Notes under the pieces: generated by a model | Seen by the model: only the letters and a program-made list of their open reading frames with translations | Told to the model about the DNA's origin: nothing | Databases searched by the model: none | In this document: piece by piece, positions 1-8,693 of the stretch | Layout: every line of letters starts with the position of its first letter | How positions within the stretch are numbered: position 1 is the stretch's first letter | Made by a program: the position numbers and the translations under genes | From: JABHIE01 sp964584805 | Lineage (GTDB): Bacteria; Planctomycetota; UBA1135 | DNA length: 55,675 bases | Assembly: GCA_964584805.1 (NCBI GenBank) | Contig: CAZPAY010000016.1 | Coordinates: 1-55,675 of the forward strand | Direction: 5' to 3'

Positions 1-101
1 GCGTGAAGATCACTCCAAGCGGCATCGCCTGGAATGGCACACGATGGTGCAAGAATCGCCGTGGCGGCGAGTAAGAAAAAGGAAGTCGGGCGAATTTGCA
101 T
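1..101 (-). CDS. Exported protein, N-terminal fragment (runs off the window)
   Basis: Reading the minus strand from an ATG at 101 gives 33 codons without a stop up to the window edge. The product begins MQIRPTSFFLLAATAILAPS followed by CAIPGDAAWSDLH. This is a basic start, a hydrophobic stretch and a small-residue/Cys site, as in a signal peptide; the cysteine could be a lipobox, though proline at -2 is atypical. It is divergent from the cca gene with only 37 bases between the two starts, so both promoters would lie in or near that gap. The rest of the protein is outside the window and no function can be given. Confidence 0.5.
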   Translation of the reverse strand, partial: MQIRPTSFFLLAATAILAPSCAIPGDAAWSDLH

Positions 102-138
102 GAAATCAGCATACCGCCGAGAGAGATAGGATGGGAGT

Positions 139-1524
139 ATGTCTTCCGCACTGCGCACCCGTGCCGTTGAGTTTGCCGCTGATGTGCGGGATGCTGGGGG
201 TCGCGCATATTTTGTGGGCGGCTGCGTTCGTGACAAGCTTTGGGCTGAATCTCAGGGCGCGGCAGACTTTGAGCCCCAAGATTTCGATATCGAGGTTTAC
301 GGGCTCGAGGCGGACGACTTGCAGCAAATCGTTAAGAGACACGGTGCCGTCCATCTTGTTGGCGCGCAGTTTGCGGTTTTACTCTTGACGACGCCCGATG
401 GGGCGATTGAGGTTAGCCTTCCTCGTCGAGAATCAAAAACGGGTCCAGGGCATAAGGGCTTTGAAGTATCTGCCGACCCACATATGAGCCTTGAAGAGGC
501 CTCCTTGCGCCGCGACTTCACCGTCAACGCCATGATGGAAGACCCATTCACAGGCGAGGTCATCGACCCACATGGCGGGCGTGCTGATATCCAAGCGGGT
601 GTTTTGCGTCATGTCTCACCTGCATTTGCCGAAGACCCACTTCGCGTGATGCGCGCCGGTCGATTCGCTGCGCGTTTTGGCTGGTCCGTCCACCCTGAGA
701 CGGCAGCGTTTTGTCGCGGTATTAATTTAAGCGAGTTACCCGTCGAGCGCATGGAGGGCGAGTGGAAAAACATTCTGGAAAAAGGGCAATTCCCAGGCAA
801 AGGTTTACTCGCACTCGAAGAATGCGGCGCACTTGAATATTTCCCTGAGCTCAAAATTTTACGCGACACACCGCAAGACCCTGAGTGGCATCCAGAAGGT
901 GATGTCTTGATTCACACCGCACTCTGCCTCGATGCTGCCGTCGCAAAGCGCAATGAGATGGATGATGTCTTCGCTGAAATGTTGGGCGTTTTGTGTCATG
1001 ATTTAGGCAAGGCAACGACCACGGAATTTGTCGATGGGCATGTCATCAGTCATCGGCATGATATTGAAGGTGTTGCGCCAACGAAATCACTGCTCGCCCG
1101 CTTGAGTCGTCGGGCTGATTTGGCGGGGTTGGTTGTGCCATTAGTTAAATGCCACCTCATGCCTTTTCAGTTCCATGAAATGGGGGATCAATTAACTGAT
1201 GCTGCGATTCGGCGCCTTTCTCGGAAAGTTTCCATCCCAGCGCTTTGTCGAGTCTCGTGGGCTGATGCCGCTGGCCGAGGCGGTGATTTGGCATGGCAGG
1301 ATTGGCCTGCGGGCGATTGGCTTTTGGCTCGAGCCGAGGCTATCGGGGTAAAAGACGGCGAACCGAGGCCCTTTTTGATGGGGCGACACTTAATCGAACG
1401 GGGCGTTAAACCTGGCAGGAGGCTCGGCCGCATTTTAGAGCAAGCCTATGAGATGCAGTTAGATGGCGATTTAAAAACAGAAGCCGATGCCCTTGAATGG
1501 GCAGATAAACGCATCAAGAAATAG
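139..1524 (+). CDS. cca: CCA tRNA nucleotidyltransferase with HD domain
   Basis: Adds or repairs the 3' CCA end of tRNAs in the cytoplasm. The 461-residue product has the class II nucleotidyltransferase head: GGRAYFVGGCVRDKLW near the N-terminus, the metal-binding DIE in FDIEVYG, the RRDFTVNAM motif, and the DPLRVMRAGRFAARFG segment of the RNA/nucleotide-binding neck. The C-terminal half has an HD domain (LCHDLGKATT), as in E. coli-type Cca, where it gives phosphohydrolase activity. Length is close to the family's 410-460. ATG 139 is preceded by a weak purine-rich GGATGGGAG. A poly(A) polymerase of the same superfamily cannot be fully excluded, but the HD fusion favours Cca. The downstream neighbour is convergent, three bases away. 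tRNA-Gln in this window already encodes CCA, so the role may be partly repair. Confidence 0.9.
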   Translation: MSSALRTRAVEFAADVRDAGGRAYFVGGCVRDKLWAESQGAADFEPQDFDIEVYGLEADDLQQIVKRHGAVHLVGAQFAVLLLTTPDGAIEVSLPRRESKTGPGHKGFEVSADPHMSLEEASLRRDFTVNAMMEDPFTGEVIDPHGGRADIQAGVLRHVSPAFAEDPLRVMRAGRFAARFGWSVHPETAAFCRGINLSELPVERMEGEWKNILEKGQFPGKGLLALEECGALEYFPELKILRDTPQDPEWHPEGDVLIHTALCLDAAVAKRNEMDDVFAEMLGVLCHDLGKATTTEFVDGHVISHRHDIEGVAPTKSLLARLSRRADLAGLVVPLVKCHLMPFQFHEMGDQLTDAAIRRLSRKVSIPALCRVSWADAAGRGGDLAWQDWPAGDWLLARAEAIGVKDGEPRPFLMGRHLIERGVKPGRRLGRILEQAYEMQLDGDLKTEADALEWADKRIKK

Positions 1525-1527
1525 GGC

Positions 1528-2322
1528 TTAATTTTTTCGCGCCATGCGAGAGCCGAGCATCTCGCCTGCGATTGCCGCGACCCAACGACGAGGGAAAATG
1601 CGAGCGCTAAAGGTCATCGCTTTGTTGAGCCATCCGTGAACGAAACTGCGCTTGTGCCCAAGTCTTTGCAGAGTTTGCGCGACAACATCTTCTGGCGTTG
1701 CCGACTTGCCCGTAACCGAGCCACTTACGCCAGCACGAGTATGAAATTCTGTCTCCGTGTGGCCCGGTGAAACCGTAATCACATCAACATTGTGGTCTTC
1801 TAATTCAACTCCAGCGGCCTCGCCAAAATGCAGGTCAAAAACTTTCGTCGCACCGTAAACATTCATCCAGGGTGTGGGTTGATATGCCGCAGCACTCGCA
1901 ACCACAACCATGCCCCCTTTTCGGCGACGCATCATGGGAGGTAAGAGCGCTCGTGCCAAACGCACAGGCATTTCGCAATTAAGACGCACCATTTCAGACA
2001 ATTGCCTGTCTTCCATGCCGATAAGCGGCCCCGTTTTGCCGAAGCCAGCATTGTTAACCAACAGCCCGACTTCCAAATCTTTGACGGCGCCCAAGACTTT
2101 GGCAAAACCAGAATCCGTAGCCAAGTCAGCAGCCACAACCACAACTCTAGCTCTTTCCTTTTCGCGTAATTCTTCAGCGAGCTCTTCAAGTCGTTCGCCC
2201 CGGCGGGCGGTCAAAATTAAATCAACGCGTCGGCGAGCCAATTCACGCGCGAAGCAGACACCCAGCCCAGCAGATGCACCGGTGACGAGAGCCCAAGGCC
2301 CATAGGTGTCGCGAAAACTCAT
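1528..2322 (-). CDS. Short-chain dehydrogenase/reductase (SDR)
   Basis: NAD(P)-dependent oxidoreductase of the classical SDR family, about 264 residues, substrate unknown. Visible motifs are the cofactor glycine motif TGASAGLG close to the N-terminus, NNAGFG, and the catalytic YGATK preceded by an SAAAY segment. After it come PGHTETEF and a C-terminal basic/hydrophobic tail. I place the start at ATG 2322 (MSFRDTYGPWALVTG). The frame stays open to 2457, but that extension runs through a strong minus-strand terminator at 2367-2407 and has no SDR-like sequence. The gene is convergent with cca. It resembles the DltE/YqjQ-like acyl-chain reductases in general form, but nothing here fixes the substrate. 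Confidence 0.82.
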   Translation of the reverse strand: MSFRDTYGPWALVTGASAGLGVCFARELARRRVDLILTARRGERLEELAEELREKERARVVVVAADLATDSGFAKVLGAVKDLEVGLLVNNAGFGKTGPLIGMEDRQLSEMVRLNCEMPVRLARALLPPMMRRRKGGMVVVASAAAYQPTPWMNVYGATKVFDLHFGEAAGVELEDHNVDVITVSPGHTETEFHTRAGVSGSVTGKSATPEDVVAQTLQRLGHKRSFVHGWLNKAMTFSARIFPRRWVAAIAGEMLGSRMARKN

Positions 2323-2366
2323 AATCAAAGGATAGCTGAAATGTTGCAGCCTAGGGCTCTTTCTGC

Positions 2367-2407
2367 AAAAAAACGAAGCGTCGCTGACCCCCGGTCTGCG
2401 ACGCCTC
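2367..2407 (-). terminator. Strong intrinsic terminator on the minus strand, with no gene upstream of it
   Basis: On the minus strand a 10-bp stem (GAGGCGTCGC paired with GCGACGCTTC, one G-U pair) closes a 13-base loop. A run of seven T follows within two bases. It faces the start of the SDR gene, and the next gene upstream (recG) is on the other strand. It therefore must end a transcript that begins within 2408-2552 or runs antisense into recG. Confidence 0.75.
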
Positions 2408-2510
2408 ACCTCATAAGAGGGATAAAGTGTGAAGTCGTCCCCCCGGACGAGCAGCACAAGGATATTTACTCACCAAGTTCCTACTGGTTAGCCTAAATTC
2501 CCGTTTTTTT
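2367..2510 (-). ncRNA. Candidate small RNA ending at the orphan terminator
   Basis: The gap between the SDR and recG (2323-2552) has no credible ORF. Read on the minus strand it carries, before the terminator, a perfect 5-bp hairpin with a GGGG loop (CGTCC/GGACG, about 2438-2451) and a weaker ACCA/TGGT hairpin near 2475-2492. These and the terminator suggest a structured RNA of roughly 100-150 nt. The 5' end is not defined and I do not recognise a family; the conserved cores of SRP RNA and tmRNA are absent. The start shown is approximate. Confidence 0.3.
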
Positions 2511-2552
2511 TTGCAGTTTTCTTTTCCTGCCGCCAAGTCGTAAAGTTGGCAA

Positions 2553-4526
2553 ATGGCTTCTTCGAGCACCTCCGACAATCAGGCATCTTCGCCTTTGACG
2601 ACGCTGCCTGGCGTAGGGCCGAAACGAAGTGATGTTTTTGCACGAGAATTGGGCGTGACGCAAATGTCTCATTTGCTTACGCTCACTCCCAACCGGTACC
2701 AAGTACCTGCCCCAGATTGTGGCCTCGGCGATTTGGAGGAAGGCGCGCAGGTCCGTATCCGAGCAACGGTTAAAAAGGTGTGGCTCTGGGGGCGCAGTCG
2801 CCGTCGCAATTTGTATGTGCAGCTGGCAGATGACACGGGGACGATCACAGCTGTTTGGTTTCAACAGCCTTTTTTACGCACGCATTTCGAGGTCGATAAG
2901 GAAGTTGAGCTTGAAGGGAAGGTCGGGCATCACAATGGCTGGCAATTGCTTTCGCCACGAGTGGTTCACAAGGATGAGCCCAGAGATGGTCGACCGATTC
3001 CTGAATATCCATCGGCGGATGGCCTTCCAGCAAAAATAGTAGCCAAGGCCGTTGCTGCCGCGATTGAGCAATTGGAATTCCCACTTGAGCATTTGCCAGA
3101 GGATTTGCTTTCTGAAATCGCCGTGCCTGCATTGCCGAGGGCCTGGGCGATTATGCATTCTCCTGAGTCGCTTGAGCAACTTGAGCCCGCCCGTCGCCGC
3201 CTAGCTTTAGCTGAAATCATTCGCCTGGAATGTCGCCGTCGCATCGCTGAAATGGCACGGCAAGAGCGACCCACGCCGATCCGTTGTTCCGAGAAAGTAT
3301 GGCAACGCATTTATGCGCGCCTCCCATTTGAGCTGACCGATGAGCAGAACGATGTGCTTGAATTATTGCGAAGTGATTTGGCGGGCAACACGCCAATGCG
3401 CCGCCTTCTGCACGGTGAAGTTGGCTCGGGTAAGACAGCCGTTGCCTTTTCGATTGCATTAGCCGTGGCCGCTGAGGGGGGACAGGTCGCTTTGTTGGCT
3501 CCGACGGAAATACTTGCCAGGCAACATCTTGCGACATTCCGCGCCTGGCTCAAGGGGTCGCGACTAAAAATTGTCGGCCTCTTCGGGGATGATAAAGCGC
3601 CCCAGCGACTTGCGGCCAAGGCCGAGCTCATCCATGGCCGAGCTCAAATCGCCATCGGCACGCACGCCCTTTTTTCAAAGGATATTTCGTTTCAGAAACT
3701 TCAGCTCGTTTTGTTCGACGAGCAGCACCGTTTTGGTGTCAAACAAAAAGCCGCGCTTGTGGCCAAGGGTGAATCACCTCATGTGTTAACCATGACAGCC
3801 ACGCCCATTCCGCGCACCTTGGCGTGGGCTCATCACGGTGCGCTTGAGCCCTGTGTTTTGCGCCAGCGTGCAGGCACAAGTGCAACCATCACAACTCATG
3901 TTGAGGCGACTGAACATTGGCCCGCACTTTCGCAAGAAGTCCGCACACGCCTCGACAACGGTGAGCAAGCCTTCGTGGTCGTCCCCCGTATCGATGGCGA
4001 CGACGGCCTCACTGCAGTCGCCCAAGAATTGACTCAACCTGGTGGCCCCTGGGCGGGGATATCCGTTGCCGTCGTGAACGGGCGGCTTCCGAGTGAGCAG
4101 GTTGAGGCTCGCGTCAGGCAATTCCGCGAAGGCCGGGCGCAGGTTTTACTTGGCACGACAATTGTCGAAGTTGGCCTTGATGTCCCAGGTGTACCGCTCA
4201 TGATTATTCTGAGTGCAGAGCGATTAGGGCTTGCCAGCCTTCATCAACTGAGGGGGCGACTTTCACGCGGAGTGGGTGCTCCAGCGGGTACATGTTGGGT
4301 CTTCGGTGCTCCTGAATCTATAGAGCGTTTGAAGCTCCTTGAGACACACACGGACGGCTTCCAAGTCGCTGAGCTTGACCTCCGAATGCGAGGTGCAGGT
4401 GCGTTGCGAGGGTTCCGGCAGAGTGGGCGTACGGATTTTCAAGTATTTCAGCCTCTCAAAGACGCTGATTTGGTGGCTTTGCTGCGTGACAATCGCGTTA
4501 CGCTCGGCGAAAAACCACTAAACTAA
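2553..4526 (+). CDS. recG: ATP-dependent DNA helicase RecG
   Basis: Superfamily 2 helicase that remodels stalled replication forks and branched recombination intermediates. The 657-residue product has an N-terminal wedge/OB region (VRIRATVKKVW, then LYVQLADDTGTITAVWF). The helicase core follows: Walker A in HGEVGSGKTAVAF with Lys about 294, Walker B in LFDEQHRFGVKQ with Asp about 389, the MTATPIPRTLA motif III, TIVEVGLDVPG, and the motif VI region HQLRGRLSRGVG. The C-terminal TRG-type segment (LDLRMRGAGALRGFRQSG) is the RecG signature that distinguishes it from Mfd. Length is slightly below the usual ~690. ATG 2553 has no Shine-Dalgarno site. Its TAA overlaps the next start by one base (TAATG), so the following gene is probably translationally coupled. 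Confidence 0.95.
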   Translation: MASSSTSDNQASSPLTTLPGVGPKRSDVFARELGVTQMSHLLTLTPNRYQVPAPDCGLGDLEEGAQVRIRATVKKVWLWGRSRRRNLYVQLADDTGTITAVWFQQPFLRTHFEVDKEVELEGKVGHHNGWQLLSPRVVHKDEPRDGRPIPEYPSADGLPAKIVAKAVAAAIEQLEFPLEHLPEDLLSEIAVPALPRAWAIMHSPESLEQLEPARRRLALAEIIRLECRRRIAEMARQERPTPIRCSEKVWQRIYARLPFELTDEQNDVLELLRSDLAGNTPMRRLLHGEVGSGKTAVAFSIALAVAAEGGQVALLAPTEILARQHLATFRAWLKGSRLKIVGLFGDDKAPQRLAAKAELIHGRAQIAIGTHALFSKDISFQKLQLVLFDEQHRFGVKQKAALVAKGESPHVLTMTATPIPRTLAWAHHGALEPCVLRQRAGTSATITTHVEATEHWPALSQEVRTRLDNGEQAFVVVPRIDGDDGLTAVAQELTQPGGPWAGISVAVVNGRLPSEQVEARVRQFREGRAQVLLGTTIVEVGLDVPGVPLMIILSAERLGLASLHQLRGRLSRGVGAPAGTCWVFGAPESIERLKLLETHTDGFQVAELDLRMRGAGALRGFRQSGRTDFQVFQPLKDADLVALLRDNRVTLGEKPLN

Positions 4527-7510
4527 TGGCCGAGTGGCAGGATAGCCTGCCGCCATCCCGACCCCATTCTCTGGTGATTTTCTTCTTCCGACTTTTCCTC
4601 GCTGCCGCATTGTTGCTTGCAGTACTTCCTGCTCAGGATGCTCCCGATTTGCCGCGCCGTAATGGCCAACGCCGTGGGGGGGGGTTAGAGCTGCCGCAAA
4701 ACGACTTTCCCTCAACGCAAGACGGCGAGCAAAACGCCCAAGCTGCAACTGAGGTTGAGCGTCCCGCTCTTTGGGCCGATGCAAGCAAGCCAGCCGAATT
4801 AGTCTTTTTGAACTTCGAGTTGAGCCGAGATATCTCGGAGCACCTGCGTGGTAAGGCGTTAGATGAGCTGCTTTTGCTCGGTCTAGGTACGCGCTCTACC
4901 GCCTTGACCGCCCTTCACTCCAATTGGATGCCTACCGTGTTGTTGGGTGCTGAGTTGTTAATGTCGGTTGGCATTGATGAAGACGCAAATGCCTTGATAG
5001 AAGCTGCTTCGCGTTTGCCTCAGATTGAGACCGTGACTTCTTGCTTGGATTCGTCCATACGCCTTCAAGGCGGTTACTTGCCCAAGTTGGCGATTAATTT
5101 GCTCGAGCATCCGCGCAAGCCCGTCCGTGCCGCGATCGAATCACGGGTAAAACGCAATCCCCACGAGTCGCACACTAATGTGCTCATGAAGCATTTGCGG
5201 TTTGGGCGTGATCAAGATGTGCGTTTGCGTGCGGTGCGTTTGCTCGCTTTCTCGCTTGAGCAAGACGGCATTCGCGAAGCGTTGCGCCAAGTTCTTGAGT
5301 CGGCGAAACCTGCATTGGCTTTTGCTGTGGTGGATGCCCTGACCGGCACTGCATTACCAAAAGAAGTCGACGCTTTGCTTGCCGATGTGCAATCTGTTGA
5401 GCCGTCGACTGAAATGTCTTACCTCCTTTTCGGTCTCTTGAAACAGCAGAGTTATCTGAATAAAAATCTAATGACGCCTGAGTTGATTGAGCATGTTCGT
5501 CCAGGCTTAGACCACGGAGACATCTTTTTGTCCGGCTCTTCCGCCGTGGCCCTCGCAGAGTGGGCGTACCGCTCCTCCACGACCACCCCTGATACGAGTC
5601 TCGATTCAACCATTGTGCACCGTCTCGTGAGAGCCGTAGATGGCGATGAGTTTTACCCGCAGTACTCCCGTTTTTCCGCTTTTGCTGAGGCCTCTCTCCG
5701 CAGAGTGACAGGTGAAGATTTTCCTAAGCAGGCAAAGTCAGCTTGGCTTTCCTGGTGGCTAGAGCATGGTGACAACTTTCGTATGGTGCGTGGTCGTTTG
5801 ATCCTCGAAGAGGCCAGCCTTCCGAAGATGGCGCTGCGTTGGTCCCAAGAAGGCCAGTCTTACGCCCTCTTCGGTCAACAAGCTCAATTGCGAGAGGGCG
5901 AATCCGGGCGCTGGCTGCCGCCTACTAGCTTGTTAGGCGTGCAGACTCTTTTGCACGATTCTGGGTTTTTATCAGAAGACATTCGCTCAGGCACTTATGG
6001 CTCTGCCACCAGCGCGATTTCACTGGAGTTTGAGTTAGAGCTTGGAGTGCGTCGTAAATGCATCAAATATCGAGGGGCTTATCCAGATTATTTACAAACC
6101 ATGTTGGCGGATTTGAGATCGCTTTATGCTCAGCAAGAGTGGCAGATACTCGCGGGCACAGATGGCTTTGATTTTGTCAAAGAGCATTTGTCAGAATTGC
6201 CAAGCGAGATGGAATCTCGTGATCAGTGGGCGAATTCAATGAGCCAAGGCCGCCTGGCGAAATTGTCTGCCGAAGAACTTCGGTCGTGGATAGGCTTTTT
6301 GAATCAATCCAAGAGCCCGCTCGTGGCTTTCACCGACGAGCATCAGGTCGAATGGCTAGACGCACTTGATTCTCATGCAGAGTATCCTGAGTTAGCCTTT
6401 GATATCTTGCGCTTTTACCTTTCGACCCCTGAGAGTCACACTGACATGTTGCTTGAGCGTCTTGCTCAGTTTGATGAGCCATTGCGTTCAAAGTTGGTGT
6501 TCGAGGCGATGCAGCAAACGGATGTTTCCGTTGTCACAGCATCGTTGGTTTCAGGCGAGACTTATGTTCGCGTTCTGGCTGCTCAGGCGCTTGCCACGAA
6601 AGGAGTCAAAGCCCAACCCGCGCTTTTGCTCGCCCTGAATGATGAGAGTCAAACGGTTGTGCAGGTTGCCTTGCGTTCTCTTGGTGCAATGCAAAACCCA
6701 GCACATGCAGATTCTTTTTCTATACTTGCAGCACCTGAAATGCCAGACGCCACTCGCTGTGAAGCACTTTGGGCGCTCGGAGAATTAGATTTACCAACGG
6801 TTCCAACCACCTTGACCGAAGGCCTTGGCGCTTCATCTCCATCTGTGCGTGCAGCTGCAATGGCTGCCATTGGGGCGATGTCATCCTCTGAGGCAAAAGC
6901 TACTTTTGCGGCGCTCTTTACCCGCTATCAGGGCACATCATTAGAGAGTTTGTATTTGCAGTCGCTGTATCAAACTGGGGCTGAGCATACGCGCAAGGTC
7001 TTGCGAGACTACTTAGGTGACGATGATGCGCAGGTTGTCCATCGTGCATTGTTCTCGTTGGCACCTTTGGGCGATCCTGCCGCCGCTTCTTTGTTAATGG
7101 ATCGTTTGGCCAAAGAACCGAATGACCAAGCGACCCTCGATGCCCTTGCCGCAACACTTTGTGTCGATTTCCGCAGTTTCCCAGACCCCGCCGGTGTTTA
7201 CCAGGCATGGTGGCCTGATAATTTCTTGCTCGACTCGTCAGCTTGGTTGGTGCGCGGAGCGGGCGACGCAGGTTTTGTTTTGCAGGAAGATATGCTCAAT
7301 GCATCAGTCGTTCCGATCAAGGAAGCCGCCCGTGATTTGTTGGCCGTTTTGCAAAAGGGCCCCGCACATTTGCGGGGGGCAGCCAGCTACCAATTGCATC
7401 GTTTGACCGGAATCGGCGGGCCCGTTGTTTTGCCTTTGATGCCGAGTGCTTTGGTCGTTCAGCGCACTCAAGCTTGGCAGGCTTGGATTGATGAGCAACC
7501 CGAGCTTTAA
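4526..7510 (+). CDS. Large exported HEAT-repeat-like protein
   Basis: Hypothetical protein of 994 residues. A hydrophobic stretch at about residues 18-36 (VIFFFRLFLAAALLLAVLPA) looks like a signal peptide or anchor, which would place it in the periplasm. Much of the rest is leucine/alanine-rich helical sequence with HEAT/Armadillo character, for example around residues 185-300 (PVRAAIESRV; DVRLRAVRLLAF) and 670-880 (SPSVRAAAMAAIGAM; DDAQVVHRALFSLAPLGDPAAA). No catalytic motif is visible. HEAT scaffolds generally bind partner proteins, but the partner here is unknown. The start codon overlaps the recG stop, and the lytic transglycosylase follows after one base, so the three form a tight unit. 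Confidence 0.7.
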   Translation: MAEWQDSLPPSRPHSLVIFFFRLFLAAALLLAVLPAQDAPDLPRRNGQRRGGGLELPQNDFPSTQDGEQNAQAATEVERPALWADASKPAELVFLNFELSRDISEHLRGKALDELLLLGLGTRSTALTALHSNWMPTVLLGAELLMSVGIDEDANALIEAASRLPQIETVTSCLDSSIRLQGGYLPKLAINLLEHPRKPVRAAIESRVKRNPHESHTNVLMKHLRFGRDQDVRLRAVRLLAFSLEQDGIREALRQVLESAKPALAFAVVDALTGTALPKEVDALLADVQSVEPSTEMSYLLFGLLKQQSYLNKNLMTPELIEHVRPGLDHGDIFLSGSSAVALAEWAYRSSTTTPDTSLDSTIVHRLVRAVDGDEFYPQYSRFSAFAEASLRRVTGEDFPKQAKSAWLSWWLEHGDNFRMVRGRLILEEASLPKMALRWSQEGQSYALFGQQAQLREGESGRWLPPTSLLGVQTLLHDSGFLSEDIRSGTYGSATSAISLEFELELGVRRKCIKYRGAYPDYLQTMLADLRSLYAQQEWQILAGTDGFDFVKEHLSELPSEMESRDQWANSMSQGRLAKLSAEELRSWIGFLNQSKSPLVAFTDEHQVEWLDALDSHAEYPELAFDILRFYLSTPESHTDMLLERLAQFDEPLRSKLVFEAMQQTDVSVVTASLVSGETYVRVLAAQALATKGVKAQPALLLALNDESQTVVQVALRSLGAMQNPAHADSFSILAAPEMPDATRCEALWALGELDLPTVPTTLTEGLGASSPSVRAAAMAAIGAMSSSEAKATFAALFTRYQGTSLESLYLQSLYQTGAEHTRKVLRDYLGDDDAQVVHRALFSLAPLGDPAAASLLMDRLAKEPNDQATLDALAATLCVDFRSFPDPAGVYQAWWPDNFLLDSSAWLVRGAGDAGFVLQEDMLNASVVPIKEAARDLLAVLQKGPAHLRGAASYQLHRLTGIGGPVVLPLMPSALVVQRTQAWQAWIDEQPEL

Positions 7511-7511
7511 G

Positions 7512-8078
7512 ATGAAAAGACGCGCCTTTCTTTTTGCTTTGCTCTTGTTCGCACTTGTCATTGTGGTGATGGTCGTGCCAGCAACTCGCTGGAATTCGGA
7601 CATCAATCGCGTGAATCAGTTTCGCTTTGAGATTGAAAACGCGGCTTCCGAGGCTGGGCTTGACCCCGCACTACTGGCGGGGCTCATATTCACTGAATCG
7701 CGAGGCCATGTCGATGCCATTTCTTCCGCGGGCGCTCTTGGACTTTGCCAGCTGTTGCCTTCAACAGCCGATGAGGTTGCCCAACGGATAGGGCTAGGTA
7801 AGGCGCCATGGTCGCCGTCCGAGAATATTCAAATGGGTGCAAATTATTTAGCTCATGTTACTCGTCCCTATCGTGATTCTCCCCAAGCGACCTCTCTTGG
7901 TTTGCTGTGTTACCGAATTGGCCCCGGTGCTGCTTCCCGTCAAATCGACACCGCTGGAGGCCCTGGAGAGTGGTTGAGCGGCCTTCAGGCAGACAAGCAA
8001 TCTGTTTGGGGCTATGTAGACCAAGTCACTCGTTTGCAGATGATTTTTTCTGAGCAATGGAAGGCTTTGCCTGAGTAA
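7512..8078 (+). CDS. Lytic murein transglycosylase (SLT domain)
   Basis: Cleaves the MurNAc-GlcNAc bond of peptidoglycan to form 1,6-anhydro ends, in the periplasm. The product of about 188 residues opens with a basic/hydrophobic signal or anchor (KRRAFLFALLLFALVIVVMV). The goose-lysozyme-like SLT domain then follows: catalytic Glu about 62 in LIFTESRGH, then SSAGALGLCQLLPSTA, which matches the family pattern (ES...GAxGLxQ.mPsTA), and later NIQMGANYL. I chose ATG 7512, one base after the preceding stop. ATG 7491 in the same frame is possible but would overlap the upstream gene and bury the signal peptide. It is shorter than full Slt70 and is a minimal SLT-domain form. Confidence 0.88.
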   Translation: MKRRAFLFALLLFALVIVVMVVPATRWNSDINRVNQFRFEIENAASEAGLDPALLAGLIFTESRGHVDAISSAGALGLCQLLPSTADEVAQRIGLGKAPWSPSENIQMGANYLAHVTRPYRDSPQATSLGLLCYRIGPGAASRQIDTAGGPGEWLSGLQADKQSVWGYVDQVTRLQMIFSEQWKALPE

Positions 8079-8096
8079 AGGGCCATTTCTATACCC

Positions 8097-8390
8097 ATGA
8101 AAACTCCAAGCCAATATCTTTTCGTTTGCACACGCGAGCGTAAGGCCGGCACTCGGGAGTCATGCGGTGGCGACCATGCGTCGGCTGCAATCGTTAAGGC
8201 CATCCGTGATGAACTCAAAGCGCGAGGCCAAAAAGCGAAAGTCCGTGCGACCAGTTCGGGTTGTTTGGGACTTTGCGTAAACGGCCCTCATGCCATTGCA
8301 CACCCTTCTGGTGAGCGTTTTTCACAATTTGGACTGGAACATGCCTCAAAGTTGGCCGAAAGTTTGATTCATGGCAAAAGTACAAATTGA
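8097..8390 (+). CDS. Thioredoxin-like [2Fe-2S] ferredoxin
   Basis: Small cytoplasmic iron-sulfur protein of 97 residues. It has the four cysteines of the thioredoxin-fold [2Fe-2S] ferredoxins: Cys11 (LFVCTRER), Cys23 (RESCGG), and Cys56 and Cys60 in SSGCLGLCVNGP, followed by the usual hydrophobic strand and aromatic region. The family includes the NuoE-type domain and free-standing electron carriers. The partner here is unknown. It overlaps the next gene, a plant-type [2Fe-2S] ferredoxin, by 20 bases, so the two are very probably co-translated. Confidence 0.85.
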   Translation: MKTPSQYLFVCTRERKAGTRESCGGDHASAAIVKAIRDELKARGQKAKVRATSSGCLGLCVNGPHAIAHPSGERFSQFGLEHASKLAESLIHGKSTN

Positions 8391-8649
8391 AGGTGACGAT
8401 ACCGTTTTTTCTTGCGAAGACGGTACAAACATGATTCAAGCAATCGAAGACGGCAATCTCAAAGTGCCTCTCGGTTGTCTGCATGGGCATTGTGGCGCTT
8501 GCCGTGTTGAGGTGGTTCGTGGCGACCTAGCCCCTCTAAGTGAAAACGAAAAGTTGGCACTGCGGGGTATTGACGCTGAAGAAGATGTGCGTCTTGCCTG
8601 CCTTGCTCGCTTGGAAGGTGATGTCGTTGTGCGTACCCTTAAGTGCTGA
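8371..8649 (+). CDS. Plant-type [2Fe-2S] ferredoxin
   Basis: Electron carrier of 92 residues with the CX4CX2C...C ligand pattern. GCLHGHCGACRVEV supplies three cysteines (about 36, 41 and 44) and LACLARL near residue 76 supplies the fourth. The beta-grasp ferredoxin fold is indicated by the N-terminal strand (KVQIEGDDTVFSCEDG) and by length. A ninth-position glycine-rich ligand loop is intact, so it should bind a cluster. It starts inside the end of the thioredoxin-like ferredoxin gene. No reductase or oxygenase lies nearby to name a partner. Confidence 0.9.
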   Translation: MAKVQIEGDDTVFSCEDGTNMIQAIEDGNLKVPLGCLHGHCGACRVEVVRGDLAPLSENEKLALRGIDAEEDVRLACLARLEGDVVVRTLKC

Positions 8650-8693
8650 AGTTGTTTAGGCCGCCCTCGTAGCCTAGCTTCCGGAGAATAATC

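Noticed and set aside
2323..2457. N-terminal extension of the SDR gene back to an in-frame start at 2457
   Set aside because: It runs through a strong minus-strand terminator (2367-2407) and its translation (basic, Cys-poor, no SDR character) does not match the family; ATG 2322 starts right at the SDR fold.
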